Positions 10,923-22,964 of a stretch of DNA of 64,000 nt are shown here, one piece after another (the stretch's first letter is position 1; every line of letters starts with the position of its first letter). The stretch spans positions 11,104,748-11,168,747 of the forward strand of contig JARWKL010000006.1 of assembly GCA_029961685.1 (NCBI GenBank), in the 5' to 3' direction. The notes under the pieces are model-generated. The model was not told the DNA's origin. It worked only from the letters and a program-made list of their open reading frames with translations, and made no database searches. The position numbers were made by a program, and so were the translations under genes. The DNA comes from Aristolochia californica (Eukaryota > Streptophyta > Magnoliopsida > Piperales > Aristolochiaceae).

Positions 10923-11527
10923 ACAATCATTTTCTAATATATTATCTCTCGAAGTTTAGGTTCGTATTTATCATTTTTCTCTCTTTTCTATTCCTATACT
11001 CGTTGTTTTCTTTGTATTTTCACCTCTATACTGAGCTTTTCATATTGCATATTATATATTTAAGGAAATATATTCGAGTCTACTTGTCAAGCAAAATGAT
11101 TTTTTGCAATCAGAGTTATCTACAAAGAGAAATCGATATTTGAGCAGTAAAGGTCAGATTGAAAAATAGGTTCGTGTAGCAGTAGAAAGCTTCAACTTCC
11201 AAGCTATTTAATGCTATCAAGAATGAGACTTTATATGAAGAATTATATATAAAAATAAAGATCTGTAAGTCTATTTTCTTACCTATTCAGCCAATTCTCA
11301 TCTGAGTTTTTAATATAGAGATATTGATCTTGGAAGAGTCAATGATCATGCTGGCAAAAGGAGAAAGAGTACTTATTTTGGCTAGATTACAGAGACTGAA
11401 ATCTATCAGATTATATATCTCAATAGAAGTATATTTTTTGAACAAAAGTTATAATTGGATGAAAGGTATTTAAGTCTATTTTCAGAAGGAGAAAGTTTTA
11501 TATCAATTTGAAAGGGAACGCACACCC
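10923..11527 (+). mobile_element. Second, truncated family C interior
   Basis: Sequence after the 3' LTR repeats the 5' interior of the same family (compare 8565-9370 with 10940-11510), but the primer site is lost. It ends abruptly at an LTR fragment of family E/F. The arrangement suggests unequal recombination between elements or tandem insertion. Confidence 0.75.
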
Positions 11528-11757
11528 CTGAGCTCGTTGAGGAGAACTCAAAAACCTTGTTTACTCTAAATCATTACTTGCTTTTTCTCATTAATCTTAC
11601 CCCTTAAATAGGGTTCACCCTTACATGGTTCAAGATAAAATATTACAAAAATACCCAAGTGGCCTATTACTTCTTTAACTGAAATAAAATAAGATAAATT
11701 AAAGAAAAATAATTAATTAGATTCTAAATAACTTAGTAATGTTATTGCGTGCATAAC
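11528..11757 (-). repeat. Partial LTR of family E/F
   Basis: On the minus strand it starts TGTTATGCACGCAATAACATTA at 11757 and carries the family's TTTAAGGGGTAAGATTAATG block. It matches 44531-44761 and 48302-48533 and, inverted, 38607-38800. The last roughly 90 bp of the LTR are missing, as in the 3' LTR of F. Confidence 0.75.
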
Positions 11758-11765
11758 ATAAGCCA

Positions 11766-12092
11766 CATATCGAGGTTGCTAAAGCTCAACTCCTTAGCGC
11801 CTCTACTATTCCTACTTTTGATGATGTATGTGCCACCTTAATCTACATTGCAAACTCCTCTTCCCCTTCTCCCATTGAAGTATCATCCACTATGCACTCC
11901 AATTATAGGGGAACATCAACCAACCGCGGCCAAGGCCGTGGAAGAAATTATAGAGGAGGACAAGGAAGAGATGGAAGGTATGGTTCCTCTAGAACAGAAG
12001 GCAAGAAATGCACCCATTGTGGGAAATATGGCCACACTATCGATCAGTGTTGGAAAATCCATGGCACACCAGAATGGGGCAACACTAATTAA
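11766..12092 (+). pseudogene. copia gag C-terminal fragment
   Basis: An open frame begins HIEVAKAQLLSAS and runs through an Arg/Gly-rich stretch to the zinc knuckle CTHCGKYGHTIDQC followed by WKIHGTPEW, a Ty1/copia gag signature. It ends at TAA 12090-12092. It is flanked on the left by an E/F LTR and on the right by the 3' end of a family C element, so the rest of gag-pol has been deleted. It may mark the coding relative of family C. Confidence 0.8.
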
Positions 12093-12223
12093 GCCTCAAT
12101 AACTAGTACAAAAAATGATGTTGGAAGATATGGAGGACTACTATTTTATATAGGAAGATCCTATACACTATTTGCAGAAAGTTGGGCATTCAAGATGTTC
12201 TCTCACCCCAGCTTGTGGGGGAG
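12093..12223 (+). mobile_element. Family C 3' end with polypurine tract
   Basis: It holds the family 3' leader (GGAAGATATGGAGGACTACT) and the polypurine tract variant CAGCTTGTGGGGGAG just before the LTR at 12224. The same leader is found at 10200, 14555 and 44070. Confidence 0.75.
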
Positions 12224-12603
12224 TGTTGGAATATGGGCCCAAGACCACACGATCAAGGAAGACTTACACATCCAAGTGTGTTAGAAGATGGGTTCAAGCC
12301 TATAAGACCTTCATGATGTAGAAGGTGGACTCAAGGCCCATAGATCAAGGAGAAGGCCCACAGGCCTACACAGTGATGTCAGGATGGTAAATAAAGAGTC
12401 ATCTCATAGAGATGACATTGATGTAATTAGGTTAAGTTCTAGAGGTATTATTATAATATTGTAGGATTATTAATCTATGAATTGAGTTTCAAGGGAATGG
12501 TTAGAAAATAAGTCCATAACCTCTTCTTCATCTTGTTTTCTCCCAATGGGTGTTTCTCTCTTTTTCTCCACGAGCTAAATCTATGGAGTCCTGAAAATTA
12601 ACA
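12224..12603 (+). repeat. LTR of second family C element (380 bp)
   Basis: It starts TGTTGGAATATGGGCCC and ends AATTAACA. A primer site (TGGTATTATAGCA) follows, and a polypurine tract precedes. It serves as 5' LTR of the element whose 3' LTR is at 44174-44530; together they bracket gypsy element A. Confidence 0.8.
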
Positions 12604-12616
12604 TGGTATTATAGCA

Positions 12617-14040
12617 TTGATTTCTAGGACTCACGTGTATGGTTTTTAGGATTCTAGAAATCTATTATTTCATTTTTTCTTTCTCATATTAATGGTTTAT
12701 TTTTTGTAGTTACTGGAACTTTGTTTTTTTATTTTGTTGATCATTTTCTCCTATTGCCCGGAATTATTCTACCATTACCAATTCTCTTTGTTGGGCTTGG
12801 ATCATGTACTGTATATGTTGAGACTCTGAAAATAGATCAACCTTTTGTCTCACAATTTTCAAAAAAATTGAGAAATGAGATACATTAGTAGAATCTTCCG
12901 GGTCTATGGTGATCATTTCCTTGCGGAGTATGTCAAGTGCAGTCTCAATTTTTTTTTCTTAAAAAAGTCATTCTTAAGCATTTCATCTCCCTTTAGGGCT
13001 GAAGGGTCAGCTCCTTACTCATGTTGCAGGACAATCTTATCAGAGTCAAATTGCTTAGAGCAAGAGATGAAGCGAGAAGCCAACGCCATGATCTAAAGTT
13101 ATGTTTTCCTACTGTTTAACAAGGACTCAAAGAGAGAGAACCAATTCTCTGAAAACAGCACCAAAATCCTATTGGTGCTACATGAAGAGAGATGATGTGG
13201 TGCTTGTCTTAACAAAGCAGGTGACTGAGGATGGACTCGTCAAAAATTTGGCCGTCACGTAAGATGTCGGAGTCTCGCCCTTCTCTCTCCATTGCTTGCT
13301 GGTATCTTCATATTGGCATTCTGGTTTGTGACCCCTTTGGATTCTTCGTCAAGCTGAGGACTGGAATGTTGCTGTTGTTGGAGAAGAAGGCACAGAAAAA
13401 TCTACTTCAGTGTTGGATTTTACCTGCTCCCTCGTTATATGCTACCAAAAATCTCATTTGGAAAATAATTCAAGATTGCATTGCAGTCTTCACTGGAACC
13501 ATTCCTATTCTTGGAAATGTTCTTGATCTCACTCACTTCAGCAAGTCAGCCAGCATGATTGCCAAAATTCATGTTCCAGTAGTGAGACGAGTTGTTTCTC
13601 TTTTTGGAGGTCAGAGACAACAAAATCTTGCCAAAGACATTGGCTGATTGATCCCACCAGCTTGGTTGCTATTTCTGGTTGAAGATATTGCGATCCCACT
13701 CTATTCGGAAGTGCGGGGAAGAAGATGGTGAAATATTTCTTCCTAGTTGGGAAGTGGTCGATTAAATCTGGGCTGCGCCTATTCTGCCTAACCCAAATTG
13801 GGTCGAGTTAACTTAGCAAACTTGACGACCCGAGCGTGGCTTCTATTATGCTGAGTTAACTCGGGCCAACTTGGGCTGAGTCAACTCGACTCTGGGTCAA
13901 CCTGACTCAGCCCACTTGTTTCTGCCTCGGTTCTACGAGTCCGGGTCCCGAGTTCTATGTCGATTCCTCATGCGACTAGGCAATATTCGTCAGATATTTG
14001 AGTCAGCTCGACTCGGTCCTCTATTTCTGATTGGATCATT
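12617..14040 (+). other. Family C interior with unrecognised sequence
   Basis: 12617-12870 is 5' interior. 12870-13740 is different in composition and has plus-strand frames (12875-13096; 13231-13647) that I cannot match to any family. They lack clear domain motifs and could be captured host sequence or chance. 13790-13990 holds short imperfect repeats of GAGTTAACTCGG and GGCCAACTTGGG; similar words occur in element E at 40280. Confidence 0.45.
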
Positions 14041-14524
14041 ATTTTGAGGAATTGATAGTTTATTACTTGGTCAACATGTTATTTGGTGTACGACATTCTG
14101 ATGGACCACAACGGATTATTTTATGGGTCATTCAACTTTCATTATTTGGTATGTGTTATTGGGCCTAGGCCCATTTCAACTACTACTATTGTGTCTCTTT
14201 GGCTGAAACATATTATTGATAAAGGACTTCTCAGTTACTGATTGTTATCAACATTTGTTATTTTGATGAAAAAGAAATCACATGGTGGCCCCATAATGTT
14301 ATCATCTGGATAATTACTCGTTACCCCCCTTGATTGGCATTTATTACTACTACCATTTGAGAGTTGGTGTCCTGTAGAGGGACACAGTGATGGAGGAATT
14401 TTATTACACTTGTGAGCATTGCATAATTTGACTGGAGTATGGAGCGATATCTTACGACTAGGAGTGATTTTACTCTCACTTATATTATGCCTACTGGGCC
14501 TTTTGCAAGAGACCACCAACTTGA

Positions 14525-14546
14525 GGGGGGGGGGGGGGGGGGGGGG
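14525..14546 (+). repeat. G22 homopolymer at the polypurine tract
   Basis: A run of 22 G follows TTGA at the place where other family C copies have GAGGGGGAG. It looks like slippage growth of the polypurine tract. Confidence 0.9.
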
Positions 14547-14608
14547 AGGAGCTGGGGTGTTGGAAGATATGGCGAACTACCATTTTATACAGGAAAATCC
14601 TATACATT

Positions 14609-15095
14609 TGTTGTGGTCTCTGACCATGGATCGAGTCACTAGTCTGTGGGAGAAGTCGACTTGCGTTTCTGGTGCAAAACCTGGTCGCCGAGACCTCTCT
14701 GGTCTCCCTATGATGTCGATTCGGTGATAATGATGGGTGAAAAAGGATTATGGAAGGGAAAAGATGAGAAAGGGTTGTTGGAAAGGGGGATTTAGACTTG
14801 TCGACAGGAGTCTACACCGTGGGTTCCAGGGGAACTCTGACCCTGGTTCCTTAGGGAGAACATAGATCCCAAATTCCTTTCCTGCCTTTCCATTTCATTC
14901 GATAGCCCTCAAGCTAAATCCGAAAATAGAATTATTACAAGAATGCCATTAAAGCTTCCTACTTACATGAATCAAAAAATTAAAAGACCTGTACGCATAA
15001 GCCCTTTTTAACTCATAATTCCACTCTATCACTACGCCTGAGTCAACTCACCGCGTCGCCTCTGTATGACTCGTCCTGCTATTTAGTCCACAACA
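14609..15095 (-). repeat. 3' LTR of A (487 bp)
   Basis: Minus strand TGTTGTGGAC...to...CCACAACA, complementary ends on the plus strand TGTTGTGGTCTC and GTCCACAACA. Same length as its partner at 43521. Preceded (minus strand) by a G-rich polypurine tract at 15096-15112. Confidence 0.9.
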
Positions 15096-15112
15096 TCACT
15101 CCCCCCCTTAAA
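15096..15112 (-). other. Polypurine tract of A
   Basis: The minus strand reads AAGGGGGGGAGTGATGT-like sequence just before the LTR start. It primes plus-strand DNA synthesis. Confidence 0.7.
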
Positions 15113-16955
15113 AACGAGGATGTCTGCAATCTCGAACGTGGGGTAGGCTTGCTGGAAAACGTCAATGTCTTCCCAAGTAGCATTGCTGGTGTCTAAGTGT
15201 GCCCATTGAACTAAAACCTCTCTGCGGTGTGGATTCTGTTGGGCATCTAAAATCTGGGTGGGCATGAAAGATAACCTACCTTCTTCCATGGGTGGTAGAG
15301 ATGACGGGATGGGAGGGTAGCTGCCTTTGAATTGCTTGAGGAAGGACACATGGAAGACATCGTGGATCCTGGCGTCGGAAGGCAGGTGGAGTTTGTAGGC
15401 TACTTCACCCACCCGCTGAGAGATGACGAATGGCCCAAAGTATTTGGGCGATAACTTATGCCTGCTGCCTGCCATGGAAGATTGCCGGTAATGTTGGAGG
15501 CACAACCAAACCAAGTCACCAATGTTGTATTGAACTTCTCTGTGTCCTTGATCATAATACTCCTTCATTTTGGCTTGGGCCTACCACAGACGGAGGTGTG
15601 TAACTGCTAGCAATTTATCCCTCTCAATAAGAGTAGTGTCAACTGCGTCCACCTGGTGGACTCTGGCACATATGAATGGTGTTAGGGGGGGATTTTTGCC
15701 ATATACAATTTGGAACGGTGTCTCTTATAAGGCTGTGTGGAAGGAGGTCTTGTAAGCGTACTTTGCCCAAGGAATACAGTCCACCCACTGCTTTGGATGA
15801 TCTCCAACCAAACACCGTAGATACATTTCAATGGTGCGGTTGAGTACTTCTGTCTGGCCATCTGATTGAGGGTGATAGGCTGATGAATAGTTTAATTTGG
15901 TGCCGCATAGGTGGAACAGATCACGCCAAAACTGGCTAGTGAATACAACGTCCCTATCACTGACAATGGACTCTGAAATGCCGTGGAGTCGAACAATGTG
16001 AGTAAAAAATATTTTTTTCTAATGAGGCAGTTGTGTATGGATGTTCCAAGGGAATGAAATGTCCATACTTAGAGAATCTGTCCACTACCACTAGAAGAAC
16101 ATATTTGCCGGAGGATTTCGGTAGACCTTCAATAAAATCCATTGAGATATCAGACCAAACCTGAGTGGGAAGTTGGAGTGGCTGGAGTACCCTTGCTGGG
16201 CTTAAATGCTTGGCCTTGTTGTGCAGACATACAGTGCATGCAGAGACATATGAAGTAATCGAGGATTTCATACCTTCCCAATAAAAATCCTTTTTGAGCC
16301 GAAAGATAGTTTTCTGGATGCCTTCATGATAACTGTTATGATACGCTGAGAGCACTGCATCAATGAGATGAGACGCTGGAGGCAAATAAATGTGACGCTT
16401 GTAAAGAATAATGCCGTCATGAATTCTCCAAGAAGAGGCCATATGTCCCGCTGTAATTTTCTGGTGTAAGTCTTGCAACTCGGGAATAGAACTGTGCTCT
16501 GTCTTTATAGATTCCAGCAATGTAGGCGTGGGGTGACTGATGGCATTCAATTGGCCCAAAGACTCAGACCAGCGGGAGAGAGCATCAACAACTGTATTCA
16601 ATTGGCCCGCTCTATGTTCCACGGTGAAGTCAAACCCCAGTAATTTATTGATCCACAGCTGTTGCGGGGATGTAGAAATGCGTTGATCCAAAAGATATTT
16701 CAAATTATAATGGTCAGTGCGGATGATCAAATATCTACCCCATAAATACGGATGCCAGTTGCGTACGGCTTTCGCTAGACCAATAAGTTCTCGTTCATAT
16801 GTTGGCAGTTTATGTTGGTGTAGTGGAAGTTGTCGGCTGAAATAGGTGATAGGATGGTTGGCTTGTAGCAGAACCGCCCCTATACCACTGTCGGAGGCAT
16901 CACATTCAACCACGAAGCTTTTCCCAAAATCTGGTAATCATAAGACCGGGGCAGT
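15113..16955 (-). pseudogene. RNase H, integrase and chromodomain of A
   Basis: Minus-strand frame 16913-15957 starts in RNase H (VECDASDSGIGAVLLQ, then RTDHYNLKYLLDQ and DALSRW). It continues into integrase: zinc-binding part (YHEGIQKT, ACTVCLHNKAKH) and core start (DISMDFIEGLP). A frameshift breaks the core near 15990. Frame 15568-15083 is the integrase C-terminus and chromodomain: GDLVWLCLQHYRQSS, HKLSPKYFGPF, IHDVFHVSFLK and VQWAHLDTSNATWED. A stop lies just upstream of the RNase H start (VL*LPDF). The enzyme inserts element DNA and the chromodomain directs it to chromatin. Not functional here. Confidence 0.9.
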
Positions 16956-18299
16956 TGATGTGAAATTTAATTACATCGGCTTTTATACCTTGCAAGCGTA
17001 TGAATCGTTCATGTAACCTAGCCGGAAGCGAGGGTCATATCCATAGGGAGGACTGAATTTTGTATATTCTTCAGTCAACTAGCCTGACCAAATATGATGA
17101 ATTAATCTGAACTAAACACTGAATATATCCTAAATTATCAAACAATGATCTAATTAACTACTTGCACAATAGGAAACGTCAACTCTGGATTTTATTGTGA
17201 TTCGTTCCTCTCTCGAGTGCCCGTAACCACTAATCCGGATTCTCAATCCTTGTGTCTAGCCCCTCTCGGGTTCCTACAGTTAAGGATAAAGATCGGATTA
17301 TAATACCAGAATCCAACCTAAATTATAATCCTGCCCTAACTAGCTAATTACTCAAAAAATTCAGAGAACAAATATTCAATAAACATCAATTCTCGAATCA
17401 AATTTAATAAGCATTCAAACCTAAGTTCAAACTATAGAAAACTAATTAAATTAAAAAATTACGGATTAATCCCCTTCTTCCTCCTCTCACTCAGACATCA
17501 ATTCTGTTCTCACGGTTGCTGTGATTTCAAGAAATTAGGGTTTCAGGTTGCAGGAGCTAGTGGCCGGAATTGGAGGCGACACCGGCGAAGAGGAATAGAA
17601 ATCGGCACCGAAAGAGGTGGTGCGGCGAAAGACGAGATGGAACCGAAATCCTTTGACCGGCTCTCTCGAGTCTCGGTTGGAGTCGGACTAGGCTCGGGAA
17701 GTGGTCGAAAATGTGTAATCGACACCGGAGGATGGTCAAAATGTGGAATTGGTGCCGAAGGAGCCCTCTCGGTTTACCTCTCAACTTGGCGAGTAGAAAA
17801 TGGCTTACCGCGATGCAGACTCTCTTGAGCTCTCCTCGGGTTTGTTCTCAGTTGCCGGACGGCGGTGGATGACGGTGGCGCGTGGCAAACGACGGCTGGA
17901 AGAGAAATCCTCTCAGGTCTCCCTTCTTTTGGTCGGTGGCTGCTTCTTTTATCTCAACCCCCCCACCCCCCGCTGAACTCTCTCCTCTCAAAACAATTTT
18001 GCCCTAAAAATATCTCTCCCTTTCACTAATGGCATTTTTGAAAATTTCTCCTTCTCCACCAAAATTATCTTGAAATTCCATAATTGAATCCATAAAAATC
18101 ATTTCATGAAGAAATAAACCCTAAAAGCAATGAAATATAATTTAGGAGAGAAAAATATGCAATATAAGCAGTGATTAATGTCAAATTCAATAAATGCAAG
18201 TTTCATTTGAAAACCGATAAATCACCACCTATAACACAATTATAAGGGCTATTCTATTATAATTAACCTAGTTCTCATGTCAGAATCAGGCATCTATCA
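16956..18299 (-). repeat. 3' LTR of B (1344 bp)
   Basis: Plus-strand ends TGATGTGAAATTT and GGCATCTATCA. The inner part 17540-17900 is GC-rich with spurious frames on both strands. The last 225 bp (18075-18299) match the truncated 5' LTR. A polypurine tract (minus GGTTTGGGGGTG) adjoins at 18300. Confidence 0.85.
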
Positions 18300-20158
18300 C
18301 ACCCCCAAACCTAAATCTTTGCTAGTCCCTAGCAAAACAACAACAAAACCAAAATTAAGCCTAGGAAAACAAAATGCCACTTTTATAGGGAACACGATTG
18401 CATATAGCGTATGCAACAAGCCGTTAAACCCCAACTTTATGGTAGTGGACGAGTTGTGTCTCGTGAGGGTTTGTATGGAATTTACCCACAAAATTCATCT
18501 AAATCAACAATATAAAAAGAAAACTTAAGAAAATCTACTCCTCATTAGCATATGACTAACACTTAGTATCATAAAATGTCTAAAAATCATTTGAAACCCT
18601 GCTCAATTTGAAAACCTATGTAAAATATAACACATTATCAATCCAAATACACTCACTAGTACTCCACCTGAACCAATTTGTCCCACAAACAATTACTTCA
18701 ACAGAACAAAGAGGCAACAAATAAAAATAAAATCCTGGTCACATCACAATTAAGAGAAAATAGTAGAGTAAGCCTGTTGTCTAACAATCTCACAAAAGAA
18801 GTATACATATTTCAATCTTGACCTGCAACTTCTTTCAAGTTACAATTCATCATCAAAGTTAAGGAAACTCATTGTTTCCAGATTTAAACCCATTTTTTGC
18901 TATTACCAGCATAATAATTTTTTTTTCACTGAATACTTTTGGTATTACCACCATTTTGTATTCGTCCTCATTGCACATGCACTTATTTTTTAAGTAACCG
19001 ACTATTCTAGTGCATGTCCCTAGGTTTGCCCAGGCTATTTCTGAGGTTATCTGTCTTTTGCAAGCAAGAGCATTTTTGTTTGCATTCATACATTACAACA
19101 AAGAATTTCACTGAGATATAAAAAAGAATAAGATCAAATTGGCATACAAGACTATTCAGACTAACATAGATCAACACTAGATTTACATGTTCTCTTTTGC
19201 AATTATGTTCCAAGTCTAATGCAATAGTAAGTTATCCCACTGAATTCTCATGGATCACAACCAATGATATCAGATTTCTAATATGCATATTCTACACATT
19301 TTTCCACATACTAAGAAACACATTTGAACAACTTATTTTAACTCTACTAAAGTTAACCACATACTAAGAGGATTAATTTGAAAACCACAAACAAGAAAAT
19401 CATTGCTACAACTCGAAAGAGTTGTTTCCCCCCCTCCCCGAACTTAAATCTGACATTGTCCTCAATGAGGAAAAGTTAAAACAAACCAACCAACTAACAA
19501 TCACTAAAATATCTGATTATACTCCATTTGACTCACAGCTTAGCAGGTTATACTCCAACAGAGTAAGGGTTAAGCTCCCTCAGGGCTCCTAAATCCATAG
19601 GTGGGACCATATGTGTTTGGTCATCAACAATAATACCAAAGAGTCAATAAAGACCCCCAGGAATGATACATAGTCTCCCTCAGAAGGTTTACTTGTATCA
19701 GTCGTACCCGTTGGTAATCATCCGTAGATGAAACCTCTATCCCATATCACACTTTGAAGAAATCTCCGTGTGACTGGCCACTGAAGGCAGCAGGAATCAC
19801 GCGCTAAACACAAGTCCTTGAGTTACTCACCATATGGTTTTCATTCAATACTTCAAGTTCGAACTGGTCAATCCTAGAACGGGTGTTTAAGTATAGACCT
19901 CTCAAACAAGGGACCAAAAGTCTGGTCATCGACTACCGGAACCATTTACACTCTCAGCCGGTAAGAGAGTACCCCGAGTCCATGACAAGGACGGTATCGC
20001 CGGGGGACCTCCAATCAATCAAGACCAGTGTACACCAAAGGTTATCCCAATAAGAATGAATAAACCAAAAATAAAAACTATAATGTACAAAGGGATAGAC
20101 ACGTGGGGATTGCCCACAATGTACTAAGTTTATAGTTGTAAGTAAGACTTTGATGCAG
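18300..20158 (-). other. B 3' interior, no coding capacity
   Basis: This is the polypurine tract then about 1.8 kb between integrase and 3' LTR, the place where Athila elements sometimes carry an envelope-like frame. I find only short frames. A second pyrimidine-rich plus-strand tract occurs at 19427-19440, with TGTCCTCAATGAGG next to it, a common landmark of this lineage. Confidence 0.6.
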
Positions 20159-22209
20159 TCAAGACAAATGGACAGGTTCCTCCAAGAAAATCACCATCAC
20201 CTCCTTCGGTGTCGGGACACTCTCAAGATACGGTTTGAGCCTCTGACCGTTAACTTTGAAGACCGACCCGTCTCTGTAATTGCGGATATCAACAACACCA
20301 TGAGGAAACACCTGTGTAACCTCAAATGGACCTGACCACCTGGATCTCAGCTTCCCTGGAAACAAATGCAATCATGAGTTATAAACTAAAACATTCTGCC
20401 CAATAGTAAAAGACTTGAGAAAAATAGATTTATCATGTAAAAGCTTTGTTCGCTCCTTATACAGTTTGGCATTCTCATAAGCATCATGACGTATCTCCTC
20501 CAACTCATTCAATTGCAATTTCCTCTCCTCACCCGCTTGAGCCAAATCAAAATTCAAAGCCTTAATTGCCAAATAAGCTCTATGCTCAAGCTCAAAAGGT
20601 AGATGACATACTTTGCCGAACACTAGGCGAAATGGAGACATCCCAATAGGAGTCTTATAAGCAGTTCGATAGGCCCATAAAACATCGTCCAATCGAGTGG
20701 ACCAATCTTTCCTATCAAAGCGAACCGACTTCTCCAAAATCCGTTTGATCTCCCTATTAGAGACTTCCACTTGACCACAAGTTTGCGGGTGGTATGGAGT
20801 GGACAACAGATGAGTGATGGTGTATTTCTTCAACAAGGTCTCAAATGCTCTGCTACAAAAATGAGATCCCCCTTCACTGATGATTGCTCTCGGGGTACCA
20901 AACCGATTAAAGATGTTTTCTTTTAAAAACTTTACCACCACTTTGTGATCATTTGTCTTACATGCAATAGCTTCAATCCATCTAGAGACATATTCAATAG
21001 TAACAAGGATGTATTGATAGCCGAATGAGATAGGAAAAGGACCCATGAAGTTAATACCCCACACATCAAACAATTCAACAATAAGAATGGGGTTAAGAGG
21101 CATCATGTTCTTCCTAGACAAACAACTAGTCCATTGGCATCTATCACACACATGAAAAAACTCATGGGCATCTCTAAATAATGAAGGCCAATAGAAACCA
21201 TATTGCAAGACTTTAGCCACGGTCTTTCTAGCACCAAAATGTCCACCACGTGCATGAGAATGACAAAATTCAAGGATGTTGGCAAAGTCTTGCTCAGGTA
21301 CACAACGCCTAATGACTTGGTCTGGACACACCTTGAACAAATAAGGGTCATCCCAAAAAAAATGTTTGACTTGGGAGAAGAATTTCAACCGATCTTGTTT
21401 ACTCCAATAATCAGGAATCTTACGAGTTACAAGATAGTTGACTATGTCAGCAAACGAAGGCAATTGGGATACTTGGAGTAGTTGTTCATTAGGGAAGGAA
21501 TCATTTAAAGGAAGGGATCCTTCCTGAGGTGCTACATAGATCCTAGATAGATGATCAACAACAAAATTCTCACAACCCTTCTTATCTCGAATCTCAAGGT
21601 CAAATTCTTGCAATTGCAAGATCCATCTAATCAAGCGAGGTTTAGTTTCCTTGATGGATAATAAGTACTTTAAAGCAGAATGATCAGTGAACACTATAAC
21701 CTTTGATTCTAACAGATATGATCTGATTTTCTTCAAGGCAAACACAATAGCTAGCAACTCCTTCTCAGTTGTAGTGTAATTCAATTGATCATCATGAAGA
21801 GTGCGGCTAGCATACTGAATGACACATGGAATTTTATCCGCCTTTTGCCCCAAAACAACCCCCAATGCATAATCAGAGGCATCACACATCAAATCAAAAG
21901 GCAAAGACCAAGTAGGGGGTTGGACAATGGGTGAAGCGGACAAACATTTCTTTAAAGTCTCAAAAGCATGAATACAGGCATCATCAAAGGAAAAAGCAAC
22001 ATCTTGAGCAAGCAATTCGTCAAAGGATGAGAAATTTTTCTAAAGTCCTTAATGAAGCGCTTATAGAACCCAACATGGCCAAGGAAAGAATGCACCCCCT
22101 TCACAGAAGTAGGTGGTGGCAGATTGGCAATTAGGTCAACCTTGGATTTGTCCACTTTTATACCCTGCTCAGACACTACATGTCCTAAAACAATTCCTTC
22201 TTTTACCAT
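20159..22209 (-). pseudogene. RT end, RNase H and integrase of B
   Basis: Frame 22209-21952 has RT connection motifs (LGHVVSEQGIKVDKSKVD, FLGHVGFYKRFIKDF). Frame 22015-20372 (547 codons) has RNase H ([33 protein letters not shown]), the integrase zinc finger ([12 protein letters not shown] with VCDRCQ) and the core. The core has the first Asp in [10 protein letters not shown]. The second catalytic Asp appears replaced by Glu (ISEGGSHF), and the third acidic residue is kept in [13 protein letters not shown]. It ends with [17 protein letters not shown] separates the C-terminal part (20371-20159, [11 protein letters not shown]). The enzyme is probably dead. Confidence 0.88.
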
Positions 22210-22964
22210 GAAGTGGCCTTTCTCCTAATTCAAGACTAAATTGGACTTAATGCAATGGGACAGTATGAGTGAAAGATTGTGAAGATATGTCTCAAAGCTA
22301 GAGCCAAACAGAGAAAAGTCATCCATAAAGACCTCTAAAAAGTCATCAATCATGTGAGAAACGATACTCATCATGCACCGTCGGAAAGTGGCGGGGACAT
22401 TGCATAAACCAAAAGGCATGCGTCTATAAGCAAAGGTGCCAAACGGACACGTGAATGTGGTCTTTTCTTGGTCTTCTGGAGCAATGGGAATTTGATTGTA
22501 GCCGGAGTATTCATCTAAGAAGCAATAAAAATTGTGGCCGGCCAATCGCTCTAGCATCTGATCAATGAAAGGTAGTAGGAAGTGATCCTTCCTAGTGGCG
22601 GAATTAAGTTTTCTATAGTCAATGTAGACACGCCACTTGGTGGTAGTTTTTGTGGGAATCAATTCACCACTCTCATTTTTCATTATCGTTATCCCCCCTT
22701 TCTTAGGGACAACTTGAATTGGATTCACCCAGGTGCTATCAGAAATAGGGTAAATGATGTCTGACGCAAGCAACTTGATGACTTCTTCCTCACAACCTCC
22801 TGCATATAGGGATTTAACCTACGTTGCATCTCACGTAAGGCTTTAGTCCCCTCCTCCAAATGAATACGATGCATGGATATGGAGGGGCTAATCCCTTTTA
22901 ATGCATCAAGAGTCCACCCCAATGCATCTTTGTGTGCTTGTAAAACTTCAGTCAATTGTTCCTC
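22210..22964 (-). pseudogene. Reverse transcriptase core of B
   Basis: Frame 22773-22225 contains WRVYIDYRKLNSATRKDHF, FLDEYSGYNQIPIAPEDQ, TFTCPFGTFAYRRMPFGLC and the active-site motif VFMDDFSLFG with both Asp kept. The upstream piece 22955-22725 (LGWTLDALKGISPSISMHRI) is the linker before RT in another frame. The frame is lost at about 22740-22780 and again near 22225. Confidence 0.88.

Noticed and set aside
18300..20158. Envelope-like gene in the B element
   Set aside because: This is the expected place in Athila elements, but no frame longer than about 80 codons or signal/membrane pattern is present.
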